Positions 43,405-53,630 are shown, counted from the stretch's first letter. The stretch is DNA of 64,000 nt from JAIRTY01 sp050257395 (GCA_050257395.1 JBLMWU010000161.1:7681-71680); one strand, 5' to 3'. The notes: generated by a model from the letters alone, not told the origin. Translations and numbers: made by a program.

Positions 43405-44348
43405 CCGACCACCGGGTGGACGACGAGGCCATCGACACCGCCGCGGCAGCGGCGTTCGTCACCGACAACGGCAAGCAGGCGGCGAGCCTGCCCCCGGTGG
43501 CGATCGTGATCGCGGCCTACAACGAAGAGGGCGTGGTCGGCTCCGTAATCCAGGACCTGCCGGCGGAGATGTGCGGGCTGAAGACCGTCGCCATCGTCGT
43601 CTCCGACGGGTCCAAGGACAAGACCGTCATCGAGGCCCGGGAGCACGGGGCGCTGGTGTGCGACGTCCCGGTGAACCGCGGCCAGGGCGCCGCGCTGCGG
43701 CTCGGCTACCGGCTCGCCCGTGAGGGCGGCGCCACCTACATCCTCACCACCGACGCCGACGGCCAGTACAACCCGGCCGAGATGGAGAGCGTGCTGGCGC
43801 CGGTCGTGGCCGGGGAGGCCGACTTCGTCACCGGCTCCCGCAAGCTCGGCAGCCAGGAGACCAACGACCCGATCCGCCGCCTGGGCACCTGGGTCTTCGC
43901 CGTCACCACCAGCATCCTGACCCACCAGCGGATCACCGACACCTCGTTCGGGCTGCGGGCCATGCGCGCGGAGGTGACCGGTGCGGTCCGCCTCGAGCAG
44001 CCCCAGTACCAGTCCTCGGAGCTGCTCATCGGCGTCCTCACGCACGGCTTCCGGGTGCGTGAGGTGCCGGCCACCATCCACAAGCGCCAGGTGGGGCAGA
44101 GCAAGAAGGGCCACAACGCCATCTACGGGCTCCACTACGCCGGCGTGGTGCTGGGCACCTGGTGGCGGGAGCGTCAGCGGCGGGCGCCGCGCTCCGCGCT
44201 CTCGGCGCCTGCCGCCCAGCCGGAGCCGTTGGACCCGGCCGCCGAGCCGCTGGCCGCGAACGGGGCCGGCCCGGTGTCCTCCGCAGGCACCGACGGGACC
44301 GCCACGGCGACGGCAGCCGCGGAGCCGCGGTCCGCGAAAAGGAAGTAG
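43401..44348 (+). CDS. Family 2 glycosyltransferase, DPM1-like
   Basis: 315 residues from a GTG at 43401. IVIAAYNEEGVVG, VVSDGSKDKT and TTDADGQYNPAEM are the GT2 nucleotide-sugar motifs (the DxD is DAD). FVTGSRKL and SFGLRAM are typical of polyprenyl-phosphate mannosyl/glucosyl transferases. The C-terminal 50 residues are low-complexity and their coding DNA overlaps the convergent GtrA gene by 175 bp. Likely makes a polyprenyl-phosphate sugar for cell-envelope glycans. Confidence 0.9.
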   Translation: MTDHRVDDEAIDTAAAAAFVTDNGKQAASLPPVAIVIAAYNEEGVVGSVIQDLPAEMCGLKTVAIVVSDGSKDKTVIEAREHGALVCDVPVNRGQGAALRLGYRLAREGGATYILTTDADGQYNPAEMESVLAPVVAGEADFVTGSRKLGSQETNDPIRRLGTWVFAVTTSILTHQRITDTSFGLRAMRAEVTGAVRLEQPQYQSSELLIGVLTHGFRVREVPATIHKRQVGQSKKGHNAIYGLHYAGVVLGTWWRERQRRAPRSALSAPAAQPEPLDPAAEPLAANGAGPVSSAGTDGTATATAAAEPRSAKRK

Positions 44349-44788
44349 TGGAAGATCAGGAACCTGGTCACGAACGTCACGCCGTTCGCGGCTAGGTAGG
44401 CGAAGCTCACGAAGGCCAGCCGCTCGAGACCGGCGAGATGCATGTCCCGGGCGGCTGTGCCGGAGAAGTGCGTGGCCGCAGTCAGCACGACGCCGGTGCC
44501 GATGGAGATGCCCCAGAACGGCAGGGTCTCCTTGAGCAGGTGCGGGCGCCCCTTCCGCTCCCAGGCCCGCCGGCTCAGCACATAACTGACGGCCGCGCCG
44601 GTGAACCAGCCCAGCAGCCCGGACAGGCCAGCCGTCAGGCCGAAAAGCCCCAGGCAGACGTTGAGCGTCAGCTGGCTGGTGGCCAGGGAGATGACGGCCA
44701 CCGGCACGAATCTGCTGAAGCGCCTGCCGACCGTGGTCTGCAGCTTGCTCTTCACGGCCAGGTAGATCCGGGACGATGCGAAAGTCAT
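44174..44788 (-). CDS. GtrA-family membrane protein
   Basis: 204 residues from ATG 44788 with AGGAA upstream. Four hydrophobic helices (VPVAVISLATSQLTLNVCLG, LLGWFTGAAVSYVL, FWGISIGTGVVLTA, FVSFAYLAANGVTFVTRFLIF) define GtrA, which flips polyprenyl-linked sugars. It pairs functionally with the GT2 gene although it is on the opposite strand. Its 45-residue Ala/Ser-rich tail is antisense to the tail of the GT2, so neither tail may matter. Confidence 0.85.
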   Translation of the reverse strand: MTFASSRIYLAVKSKLQTTVGRRFSRFVPVAVISLATSQLTLNVCLGLFGLTAGLSGLLGWFTGAAVSYVLSRRAWERKGRPHLLKETLPFWGISIGTGVVLTAATHFSGTAARDMHLAGLERLAFVSFAYLAANGVTFVTRFLIFHYFLFADRGSAAAVAVAVPSVPAEDTGPAPFAASGSAAGSNGSGWAAGAESAERGARR

Positions 44789-44971
44789 GAGCTTCCTAGC
44801 GCTACGGGAGACCGAAGGCCATCCGGACAGACACAACAGTACGGGAGTGCTCCCTGAGCATGACGGCCTGACCTGGGGCTGGGGCGTTTCTCGGGGGGCT
44901 GGGCGCCACGCTACCGTGCAGATCGCCGGCTCGCTGCCGATGTGAGGTAGCCCGCACGGAATTGCCCCCCG

Positions 44972-46456
44972 TCATCCGCGGGCCCCGCGGGCCGCGGACA
45001 TGGCCTGGTGGGGAGGCACCCACCAGCGGGTGCCCTTGGGCACATGTCTGCCCAGATAGCGGGTGGTCAACCGGAAGTCACCAGGGAACGCCGGATTGTG
45101 CAGCCGGAACCAGGTGGTCCCGTTCATGGCCGCCAGCTGGGCGAATCTCAGCCCGCCCGGTGCCCACGCCCAGTGGCCGCGGACCGTCCGGCGCGGGCCG
45201 CCCGACAGCCGGACATCCATGTAGTCCCGGTCGATGGTGATCCGGAAGCCGCCGAAGCGCCGCGGCAGGTTGCCCGAGTACTGGTGCACCCGCCGGTGCC
45301 CCGCCCACGCGCCCGCCGGGATCACCGGGTCCACCGTGTCGGGGACGCCATTCCACCAGGCGTCGTAGATGATGTCCGGCATGCGGTAGCCGGGAGCGCC
45401 GAAATCGCGGGACAGGTCGGCCACCCCGGAAAGGGAACTGCTGTAGATGCCGGAACGGTAGCCCAGGCTGTGCAGGGTCTGCGTCCAGGCGGAAAAGAAA
45501 GCCAGCGCTTTCGCCGTGCCTTTCGGCGGGTACGCCTCCATGTCGTAGTAAATGGGCGTGCCCCGCCCGAGCCCCAGCTGGGCGGCCTGGGCCGCGGCGT
45601 CCTGCGCGGCGCTGACGGCCTGCGTGGCCGGCGACTTCACCTCATGGAAGCTGATCTGCGGGCCGACGTAGAGCGGGATGAAGCGCCAGCCCGCGGCGGC
45701 CTGGGCACTGACCCAGGCAGGGGTGAGGTTCGCCTGGGCGCAGGCCCGGTCCTGGCCGCCGATGTAGATCCCGATGCCCCGGAACGGCGAGTCCGCCAGC
45801 CAGGCCTGCATCGCCTGGGCGCTCGGCGCCGTGCACGCGTCAAAGGCCCGGCCGGTGTAGCTGCTCGCCCAGGCCCGCAGCGCGGCGGGCGCGAACCGCG
45901 GCCGGGCCGGGGCCCGGCTGGCCGGCGGCGGCAGCGACGCGCTGGCCAGGATGGCCAGGATCTGCTGGCGGTCGGCGGCGTAGCTGGCGGTCACCCTGAC
46001 CCGCGGCGCGTCCACCGTGATCCGCCTGGCCACCGGGTTGTCCACGGCGCTGGCGCCGCCGCCGCGGGCGCCCGGCTGGATCAGCAGCGCCCCGGTGGCG
46101 CCGAGGGCGGCCGCCGGGCAGGCCTGGTCGGCGCCGGGGGTGCCCAGGTAGACCGCGTGCCGGTCGAACCGGACACAGGTCAGCTGATGGGCCGCCAGCC
46201 GCACCACCGGCCAGTCCGCGGGCACCCGGAAGGTGTAGCCGCGGTAGGAAACCGGGCGGGTCCCGGCCGGAGCCGGGCCGGGGCCGCGGGCGCCGGCGGC
46301 TGGCCGCGCCGGGCCCCGGGCGGCGGCAGCGGCCGGGGCCACCCCGGCCAGCAGCCCGGCTGCCGCCGCGGCGGCCAGCACCCGCCCGGCCGGCCAGCGC
46401 CAGCGCAGGCGGTCCCCCGCGTTCTTCCCGTGCCCGGCCGTTTCCCGCAGCGGCAT
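44972..46456 (-). CDS. Secreted DUF1906 (Rv2525c-like glycoside hydrolase-like) protein
   Basis: 494 residues. An N-terminal signal (GRVLAAAAAAGLLAGVAP after a basic stretch) points to export. The C-terminal two-thirds hold the DUF1906 domain, a TIM-barrel like GH25 lysozymes: FDACTAPSAQAMQAW, GIGIYIGG, FIPLYVGPQ and PIYYDMEAY (with the acidic pair). Rv2525c has a role in the mycobacterial envelope. The middle has a Cys-bearing region (LTCVRF ... DQACPA) of unknown use. It is likely a cell-wall-associated protein. Confidence 0.85.
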   Translation of the reverse strand: MPLRETAGHGKNAGDRLRWRWPAGRVLAAAAAAGLLAGVAPAAAAARGPARPAAGARGPGPAPAGTRPVSYRGYTFRVPADWPVVRLAAHQLTCVRFDRHAVYLGTPGADQACPAAALGATGALLIQPGARGGGASAVDNPVARRITVDAPRVRVTASYAADRQQILAILASASLPPPASRAPARPRFAPAALRAWASSYTGRAFDACTAPSAQAMQAWLADSPFRGIGIYIGGQDRACAQANLTPAWVSAQAAAGWRFIPLYVGPQISFHEVKSPATQAVSAAQDAAAQAAQLGLGRGTPIYYDMEAYPPKGTAKALAFFSAWTQTLHSLGYRSGIYSSSLSGVADLSRDFGAPGYRMPDIIYDAWWNGVPDTVDPVIPAGAWAGHRRVHQYSGNLPRRFGGFRITIDRDYMDVRLSGGPRRTVRGHWAWAPGGLRFAQLAAMNGTTWFRLHNPAFPGDFRLTTRYLGRHVPKGTRWWVPPHQAMSAARGARG

Positions 46457-46659
46457 GCTCGCGCGACCTCCCCCGTGCCCGCGCTCCCGGCAGCCGTGAA
46501 AGAAAGCCGGCCGCCGGCGTAAATCCCCCCGTCACGCATTCCCGCAAGCCGGATGCTGTATGCGGGAGAAGCCGCAGATAAGACGATGGTTAATTTCCCG
46601 GCGGAGTGGGCACCTGGGTGTCTTTTGACGGCCGTTTGACCGCGGTATCGCTTTTCTTT

Positions 46660-46696
46660 GGTTTCCCGGCCGGGCGGGGCGGGGTTTCCCGGCCGG
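46660..46696. repeat. 14-bp direct repeat downstream of dnaE2
   Basis: GGTTTCCCGGCCGG occurs at 46660-46673 and again at 46683-46696. It lies immediately beyond the dnaE2 stop and could be part of a transcript end structure. Otherwise the 46457-46703 gap holds only the promoter of the DUF1906 gene. Confidence 0.55.
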
Positions 46697-46703
46697 CCCG
46701 GGC

Positions 46704-49700
46704 TCAGCCGCCGGAACTGCCCGGGCTCGCATGCCACAGGGTGCGGGGCGGGTCCTTGAGCGTCCCGCCCGGCGAACCGGTCTCCGCGTACGGGGACAGC
46801 CGGAAGCCGGTCGGGTACACGACCGTGTCCAGGCCGTCCGGGCCCCGGGACCGCCCGCCGCCGCGGGCGGCTCCGCCGGCGGGCACGTCCCCGGCGGCCA
46901 TGGCGGTACGCACCGCGGCGAGCCCGCCCGCCTCCTGGAGCTGCGCGAGCGCCGCCAGGTCCCAGCACTCGGTGGCGTTGACCGACACGGCCCGCCCGGC
47001 CCTGCGCAGCCGCCCGGCCACCACCAGCAGCCACGAGCCGAAGACCCGGGCCGCGCACCGTTCCTGCACCGACTCGAAGAAGGCCAGGTCGACCGGGCCG
47101 GTCGCGTCGTCCAGGGTGGCGAAGATGACCCGCTGGCCGGACCGGACCGCCGGGGTCTGGGTGGCGACCTTGACCCCGGCCACCAGCACCCGCGCCCCCG
47201 CCGGGTACCGGTGCAGGTCACGGGAGCGGACCACGCCCAGGCCGTCGATCAGGCCCGCGTAGAAGCCCAGCACGTGCTGGCTCAGGTCGATGCCGAGGAT
47301 CTCCAGCTCGGCCTCGACCCGCTCGGCCGCGGTCAGCTCCCGCAGCTGGCCCGCGGGCACCAGCTCGCCGAACCCGTCGCCCGCGGCGCCGAGGTCGAGC
47401 AGGAGCTGCCCGCCCGGCTGGCCGGCCCGGATGCGGCGGCGGGCGGACCGGGCCGCCCGCCGCGGTGCCCGGTCGAGCACCCCGACCCGGGCGAGCAGGT
47501 CCCGCCGGGACACCCGGTGCTCCCCCGCCTCCGGCTGGCCGATCCGGTAGAGCGCGTCGAAGGCCCCGACGAGCACCAGCCGCTCGGTGACAGGCCGGGC
47601 CGCGCCAGCCCGTTCCCAGAAATCACGCAGCGAGGCGTACGGCTGCCCGGCCACGATCTGGGACTCCTCGGCCTCGCTGATGCCCTTGATCTCCATCAGC
47701 CCGGCCCGCAGCCCATCGGCCACGCCGGCCCGCTCCACCCGCCAGCCGCCGGCCGAGGCGTTCACGTCCACCGGCAGCACCGGGATGCCGTGCAGCCGCG
47801 CGTCGTTGACGATCACCCGCTTGGGGTACATGCCGGGGTCATGGGTGAGCACCCCGGCGTAGAACGCGGCCGGATGGTGCCGTTTCAGCCAGGCCGACTG
47901 GTAGGTGGGGATGGCGAAGGCGGCTGCGTGCGCCTTGCAGAACCCGAACCCGCCGAACGCCTCCAGCACCTCCCACACCCGGGCCACCGCCTCGCCGTCA
48001 TATCCCCGTTCCCGCGCGGCAGCGTGGAACCAGGCCTCCGCCACCTGCCGGGCCTCGCCGTCGGACAGCTGCCGCCGGACCCGCTCGGCCTCTGACAGCC
48101 CGCAGCCGGTCATGGCGTCGATGATGCGCAGCACCTGCTCGTGGAAGATCACCACCCCGCCGGTCTCCGCCATCGCCCGGGCCAGGTCCTCGTGCGGGTA
48201 GACCGGCGGCCGCTTCCCCTGCCGCCACTGCAGGTACGGGCTGACCATGTCGGAGTTGACCGGGCCCGGCCGGAACAGCGAGATGTCCACGATCAGGTCG
48301 CCGATGTCCTCCGGCTGCAGCTTGGCGAGCAGCTCCCGCTGGCCGGGCGATTCGATCTGGAAGCAGCCGAGGGTCCGGGCGGAACGGATCAGCCCGAACG
48401 TGGGCTCGTCGCGGGGGTCGACGGCGTCGATGTCCACCCGCTGCCCGGTGACCCGCTCGATCTCGGTGAGGGTGGTGGCGATGGCCGACTGCATGCGGAC
48501 GCCGAGCACGTCCAGCTTGATCATGCCCGCCGTCTCCACGTCGTCCTTGTCGAACTGGGTCAGCGGCAGCCCCTCGGCGCTCCGCTCGATGGCGGTCCGG
48601 TCCAGCAGGCTGGTGTCCGAGAGCACCACCCCGCAGGGGTGCATCGCCACATGCCGGGGCAGCCCGTCCAGCCGCTCGGCGAGCTGGAACAACCCGGCCA
48701 GCTGCGGGATGGCCACCCCGCTGGCACGCAGCTCGGGCAGGTCGGCGAGCGCGCCGCGGATGTGGGCGGCCCGGATGTGCGGGAACGCCTTGGCGATCGT
48801 GTCGATCTCGTGCGGCGGGAGGCCGAGCGCGGCGGCCACGTCCCGGATCGCGCTGCGCGCCCGGTAGGTCTCCAGCATCGACACGCAGGCCGTGCGCTGC
48901 TCCCCGTACGCGCCGAAGATCGCCCGGTAGGCCTCGATCCGCCGCGCCGACTCGACGTCGAGGTCGATGTCGGGCAGGCCGTCCCGGCTCTCGGACAGGA
49001 ACCGCTCCATGATCAGGTCGTGCTCCAGCGGGTCGATGCCGGAGATGCCGATCAGGTGGTTGACCAGGCAGCCGGCCCCGGAGCCGCGGATGGAGCAGCG
49101 GATGCCCAGGCCGGTGATCAGGGCGGCGGTGTCGGCCACGGTGAGGAAGTAGGAGGCCAGGCCGGTCCGGGCGATGATGCCGAGCTCGTGGGTGAGCCGC
49201 TGGCGGGCGGCCCGGCGGCGGCGCGGCTGGCTGCGGGGGAATCGGCGGTCCAGCCCGTCCTCGCACCGGGCGCGCAGCGCGGCGAGCGGGTCGGCGGCGG
49301 CGGTCTCCGGCAGGAACCTGCGCCCCAGGCCCAGGTCGCGCCCGGGGTCCAGGGCGCACCGCCGGGCCAGGGCCACGGTGCCGGCGAGCAGCGCGGCAGC
49401 GCCGTCGCCCGCGATCAGCTCGGCGGTCCGGGCCATCTCCGCGCCGCTGGCCAGGTAGGCCTGGGCGTTGTACCGGTCGCGGTGGCGGCGGCCGAGCGGC
49501 ACCAGCTGCCGGGCCGCGTCCAGCACCTGTGCCACCGGGCCGTCGGCGGGGCCGAGGTAGCGGACCGCGTTGGTGAGCACCGCCGGGACGCCCGCCTCCC
49601 TGGCCAGCCGCAGCATCCGGGCCGCCCGGGAGGTGTCCCCGGGACCGCGCTGGTCCGCGATCTCGATCACGGTCTCGGCCAGCTCCCGCCAGCGGGCCAG

Positions 49701-50162
49701 GGCCGCGGCCGCGAGATCGGGCCGCCGGCCGGTGATCGCCCGGCCGGCGTCGCTGGCCGGCCCGAGCAGCAGCACCAGGCCGTCCTGATGGCGGGCCACC
49801 AGCTCCGGGGTCACCACCGGGGCGCCCCGCTCGCCGGCCTCGTGCGCCGCGCTGACCAGGCGGCACAGCGACGCCCAGCCGCGGCGGCCGCCGGCCAGCA
49901 GCGTCACCCGGCCGGCGGGCCGGCCCGCCGGGGCCAGCGCCAGGTCGGCCCCAAGAATGGGCGAGATCCCCGCCCCCGCGCAGGCGACCGCGTGCTTGAC
50001 GGCCCCGTACAGGCCGTCCCGGTCCGTCAGCGCGAGCGCGGGCATGCCGAGCTCCGCCGCCCGCTGCGCCAGGGCGGCCGGGCTGGCGATCCCGTACCGC
50101 AGCGAGTACGCGGACGCCACGTGCAGGTGAGCGAAGCCGGCCGCCCCGTCCGGCCAGCTCAC
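46704..50162 (-). CDS. dnaE2: Error-prone DNA polymerase DnaE2
   Basis: 1152 residues from a GTG at 50162 with GGAGG five bases upstream. The PHP domain (HLHVASAYSLRYG), the polymerase palm with LPDIDLDVES, and CSIRGSGAGCLVNHL are present; the C-terminal OB-fold follows. This is the C-family translesion polymerase of the ImuA/ImuB/DnaE2 (ImuC) mutasome. It is second in a short operon after DUF6504 and under a LexA box. No imuA or imuB is in the window. Confidence 0.92.
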   Translation of the reverse strand: MSWPDGAAGFAHLHVASAYSLRYGIASPAALAQRAAELGMPALALTDRDGLYGAVKHAVACAGAGISPILGADLALAPAGRPAGRVTLLAGGRRGWASLCRLVSAAHEAGERGAPVVTPELVARHQDGLVLLLGPASDAGRAITGRRPDLAAAALARWRELAETVIEIADQRGPGDTSRAARMLRLAREAGVPAVLTNAVRYLGPADGPVAQVLDAARQLVPLGRRHRDRYNAQAYLASGAEMARTAELIAGDGAAALLAGTVALARRCALDPGRDLGLGRRFLPETAAADPLAALRARCEDGLDRRFPRSQPRRRRAARQRLTHELGIIARTGLASYFLTVADTAALITGLGIRCSIRGSGAGCLVNHLIGISGIDPLEHDLIMERFLSESRDGLPDIDLDVESARRIEAYRAIFGAYGEQRTACVSMLETYRARSAIRDVAAALGLPPHEIDTIAKAFPHIRAAHIRGALADLPELRASGVAIPQLAGLFQLAERLDGLPRHVAMHPCGVVLSDTSLLDRTAIERSAEGLPLTQFDKDDVETAGMIKLDVLGVRMQSAIATTLTEIERVTGQRVDIDAVDPRDEPTFGLIRSARTLGCFQIESPGQRELLAKLQPEDIGDLIVDISLFRPGPVNSDMVSPYLQWRQGKRPPVYPHEDLARAMAETGGVVIFHEQVLRIIDAMTGCGLSEAERVRRQLSDGEARQVAEAWFHAAARERGYDGEAVARVWEVLEAFGGFGFCKAHAAAFAIPTYQSAWLKRHHPAAFYAGVLTHDPGMYPKRVIVNDARLHGIPVLPVDVNASAGGWRVERAGVADGLRAGLMEIKGISEAEESQIVAGQPYASLRDFWERAGAARPVTERLVLVGAFDALYRIGQPEAGEHRVSRRDLLARVGVLDRAPRRAARSARRRIRAGQPGGQLLLDLGAAGDGFGELVPAGQLRELTAAERVEAELEILGIDLSQHVLGFYAGLIDGLGVVRSRDLHRYPAGARVLVAGVKVATQTPAVRSGQRVIFATLDDATGPVDLAFFESVQERCAARVFGSWLLVVAGRLRRAGRAVSVNATECWDLAALAQLQEAGGLAAVRTAMAAGDVPAGGAARGGGRSRGPDGLDTVVYPTGFRLSPYAETGSPGGTLKDPPRTLWHASPGSSGG

Positions 50163-50191
50163 GGCGCCTCCCCCGCGGTCCGGCACCGGGC

Positions 50192-50470
50192 TCAGTCCCA
50201 GACCCGGGCGAGCAGCCAGCCGCTGGTCGCGGCGTCCCGCCTCAGCTCGCAGGTGGCAGGCGGGCCGCCGGGCCCCGGCGAGGCCTCCACCCGCCAGAAC
50301 TCGCGCTCGGACGGCCCCGCCGGGCCAGGGTCCTGCTTCCACCACTCCCGGCTGACCACCCAGTGCTCGAGCACGCCGAGCACCGTGTACCGCCGCCCCC
50401 GCCACACGAACCAAGCGGGCAGGCCGTCCCGGACCCACACGTCCACCGGTTCCCCGTACATCTTGCTCAC
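50192..50470 (-). CDS. DUF6504-family small protein of the DnaE2 operon
   Basis: 92 residues, GTG start 50470. MYGEPVDVW, LPAWFVWRGRRYTVL, and EHWVVSREWWKQ, SEREFWRVEA are the conserved elements of the small protein that precedes dnaE2 in many actinobacteria. Its function is unknown, but the linkage suggests a part in mutasome activity. GGGAG lies 11 bp before the start. Confidence 0.85.
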   Translation of the reverse strand: MSKMYGEPVDVWVRDGLPAWFVWRGRRYTVLGVLEHWVVSREWWKQDPGPAGPSEREFWRVEASPGPGGPPATCELRRDAATSGWLLARVWD

Positions 50471-50524
50471 GTGCCCGTGCTCTCCCTGGCCCGCGTGGCA
50501 CCGCCCGGGGGAAGTCAGGCAGTG

Positions 50525-50555
50525 CTGGCCGTCGACTCTGCTGGCCGTCGACTCT
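50525..50555. repeat. Tandem 16-bp duplication next to the LexA box
   Basis: CTGGCCGTCGACTCT (50525-50539) is repeated at 50541-50555 with one base in between. It lies between the LexA box and the DUF6504 start, in the 5' leader of the operon. It includes GTCGAC. It may be a recent duplication. Confidence 0.7.
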
Positions 50556-50557
50556 AA

Positions 50558-50573
50558 TCGAATCTACATTCGA
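50558..50573. promoter_or_regulatory. LexA (SOS) box of the dnaE2 operon
   Basis: TCGAAT, four bases (CTAC), ATTCGA: a perfect palindrome that differs from the actinobacterial LexA box (TCGAAC-N4-GTTCGA) only at the inner symmetric pair. It lies 88 bp before the DUF6504 start, as in the DNA-damage-induced dnaE2 operons of mycobacteria. Confidence 0.85.
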
Positions 50574-50660
50574 CACACCAGTAACATCGGGACGCCGGCC
50601 GCCGGATCCCGGCCGGGAAACGGGCGGCGGCGGGCCGCCCGGCCAGCCGCCGCGGGCCGG

Positions 50661-51362
50661 TCAGGCGGGCAGGCCGGCCAGCCGGCCCAGGCTGGCAGCG
50701 GCGTGGCCGAAGAAGGCCGGGCGGTCGGTCACCACGTTCTCGAACTGCCCGAACAGCTCGAAGCTGACCAGGCCGAACAGGCTGGCCCAGCTCGCCAGCG
50801 CCAGGGCGGCCGCGCCGTCTGGCACCCCGGCCAGGACGCTCTCCCGCAGCCGGGCCGCGTCCGGGGCGAAGGCGGCCGGGGGCGGCGGCAGGCTGCCGGG
50901 CTGCTCCAGCACGCCCGCGCGGTGCGCGTCGCTGACGATCGACCCGAGCACCACGGCGACCCGGCTGGCCGGGCCGATGGTCTGCTCGGGCGCCCGGTAC
51001 CCGGGCACCGGCGAGCCGTAGACCAGGGCGTACTCGTGCGGGTGGGCCAGCGCCCAGTCGCGCACGGCCCGGCAGGCGGCGAGCCAGCGGGCCGCGAAAT
51101 CGCCGCGCGCGCAGGCCGCCTCCGCCCCCTCCACGGCCGCTCCCACGGCGTTGTAGCCGTCGATGATCAGCGCGGTGAGCAGCTCGTCGCGGTTGGCGAA
51201 GTACCGGTAGACCGCCGAGGACACCATCCCCAGTTCCCGGGCGACGGCCCGCAGGGACAGCCCGGCCGCCCCCTCGGTGGCCAGCTGCCTGCGGGCAGCC
51301 TCGGTGATCTCCCGGATCAGTTCGGCGCGCACCCGTTCCCGCGCCGTGCGGCTCGCGTTCAC
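50661..51362 (-). CDS. TetR-family regulator with WHG-type C-terminal domain
   Basis: 233 residues, GTG start. The helix-turn-helix (LSLRAVARELGMVSSAVYRYF) lies at about 37-57 followed by the ligand domain with ...SFELFGQFENVV. An operator candidate, TATCA (51373-51377) and TGATA (51389-51393), lies just upstream. It is divergent from the unknown gene at 51488, its probable target. Confidence 0.85.
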   Translation of the reverse strand: MNASRTARERVRAELIREITEAARRQLATEGAAGLSLRAVARELGMVSSAVYRYFANRDELLTALIIDGYNAVGAAVEGAEAACARGDFAARWLAACRAVRDWALAHPHEYALVYGSPVPGYRAPEQTIGPASRVAVVLGSIVSDAHRAGVLEQPGSLPPPPAAFAPDAARLRESVLAGVPDGAAALALASWASLFGLVSFELFGQFENVVTDRPAFFGHAAASLGRLAGLPA

Positions 51363-51463
51363 GCCCCCACCATATCAGAGCACTGCATTGATAAAAGAGC
51401 ACCGATCTAGAGATTTCGGGTTTCCTGCCAGAGCAACTCAAGTTACGCTGATTACTGGGGTAA

Positions 51464-51487
51464 CTGGAGGCAGGTCTGGAGGCAGGT
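51464..51487 (+). promoter_or_regulatory. Duplicated ribosome-binding segment
   Basis: CTGGAGGCAGGT at 51464-51475 is tandemly repeated at 51476-51487, directly before the ATG at 51488. Each copy has GGAGG; the second is 5 bases from the start. The duplication may raise or tune initiation. Confidence 0.7.
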
Positions 51488-52057
51488 ATGGACGAGGCGG
51501 TGCTGCACCGGCTGACAGAGCAGTTCCACGATCTGGTCCGGGAGCGTTTCCCCGATGCCGCGGTGCACCGGGCAGAGCTTCTGCAGTACGGCGACGATCC
51601 TGAGATCGAGCCGGGGCGGCTGCTGGCCCGGGTGTTCATCGAGGCGCCGGCCGGGCGGGAAGAACGTCAGCAGGCGCTGGAGGCGTTCCACAGCGGCCAT
51701 CGGGACGCCATGCACCAGCTGCGGCGCGACCTCGACCGGTTCCGCGACGTCGGGCTGCTGGAGTTCGTCGCTGGCCGCCCGGATGACGGGGGCGAGGACT
51801 GCCACCGGATCCGGCTGATCGCGGGACCGCCGGAGGGCCGGGCAGCGGCCGCAGCGCCCGATGGCCCGCTGGTCCCGGTCATGGCGCGGCTCGGGCCCGC
51901 CGACCTGGAGACCGTGGACACGCTGATCACGGCGGGGATCGCGGCCAACCGGGCGGATGCGATCCGCTGGGTGCTGGCCCGCATCCGCGAGCGGCCGGCC
52001 TACGCCCAGCTCCGTACCCGGGCGCGCGAGATCGAGGAGCTCAAGGCCCAGTTCTGA
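51488..52057 (+). CDS. Unknown protein with a helical C-terminal domain
   Basis: 189 residues. I do not recognise the family. The first 110 residues look alpha/beta (VHRAELLQYGDDPEI, ARVFIEAP, GHRDAMHQLRRDLDRF). The last 60 (LGPADLETVDTLITAGIAANRADAIRWVLARIRER) resemble a ribbon-helix-helix or small DNA-binding-like helical domain, common in actinobacterial regulators. It diverges from TetR and is preceded by a duplicated ribosome site. Confidence 0.7.
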   Translation: MDEAVLHRLTEQFHDLVRERFPDAAVHRAELLQYGDDPEIEPGRLLARVFIEAPAGREERQQALEAFHSGHRDAMHQLRRDLDRFRDVGLLEFVAGRPDDGGEDCHRIRLIAGPPEGRAAAAAPDGPLVPVMARLGPADLETVDTLITAGIAANRADAIRWVLARIRERPAYAQLRTRAREIEELKAQF

Positions 52058-52122
52058 GCGGCTGCCGGCGGCCGGGCCACCCGGCAGCCACCTGCTCTCG
52101 CCCCGTGCGGACCGGACAGGCA

Positions 52123-52308
52123 TCAGGCGATGAAATCGGCCAGCATCAGCCGCGGTCTGCCGAGAGCGTTCGGTGCAGCGGCGTGGAGGACACGCGTGTT
52201 CATCAGCACGACGTCACCGGGCTGACCGCAGAGCTCGGCGACACGGACGTGCGTGCCTCCGGCGACGGCGCCGTCATCGAGGTAACCGGCGGAGCTGATC
52301 CCTCCCCG
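52123..52308 (-). pseudogene. C-terminal fragment of a phytanoyl-CoA dioxygenase-like protein
   Basis: The last 60 codons before the TGA at 52123 read ISSAGYLDDGAVAGGTHV, then QPGDVVLMNTRVLHAAAPN and RPRLMLADFIA. GDVVLM ... LHAAAPN ... RPRLML is the end of PhyH-type Fe(II)/2-oxoglutarate dioxygenases, with the last His and the Arg. The rest of the gene is gone. It lies right behind glyA. Confidence 0.6.
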
Positions 52309-52361
52309 TGACGCGCTCCCGGCGTCGGCCGGAGCGGCGATGTGACCCCGGACGACACGTA

Positions 52362-53630
<1,269 letters not shown>

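Noticed and set aside
46457..46703. A cyclic di-AMP (ydaO-type) riboswitch before the DUF1906 cell-wall gene
   Set aside because: Such riboswitches often precede wall hydrolases, but the conserved core is not visible here.
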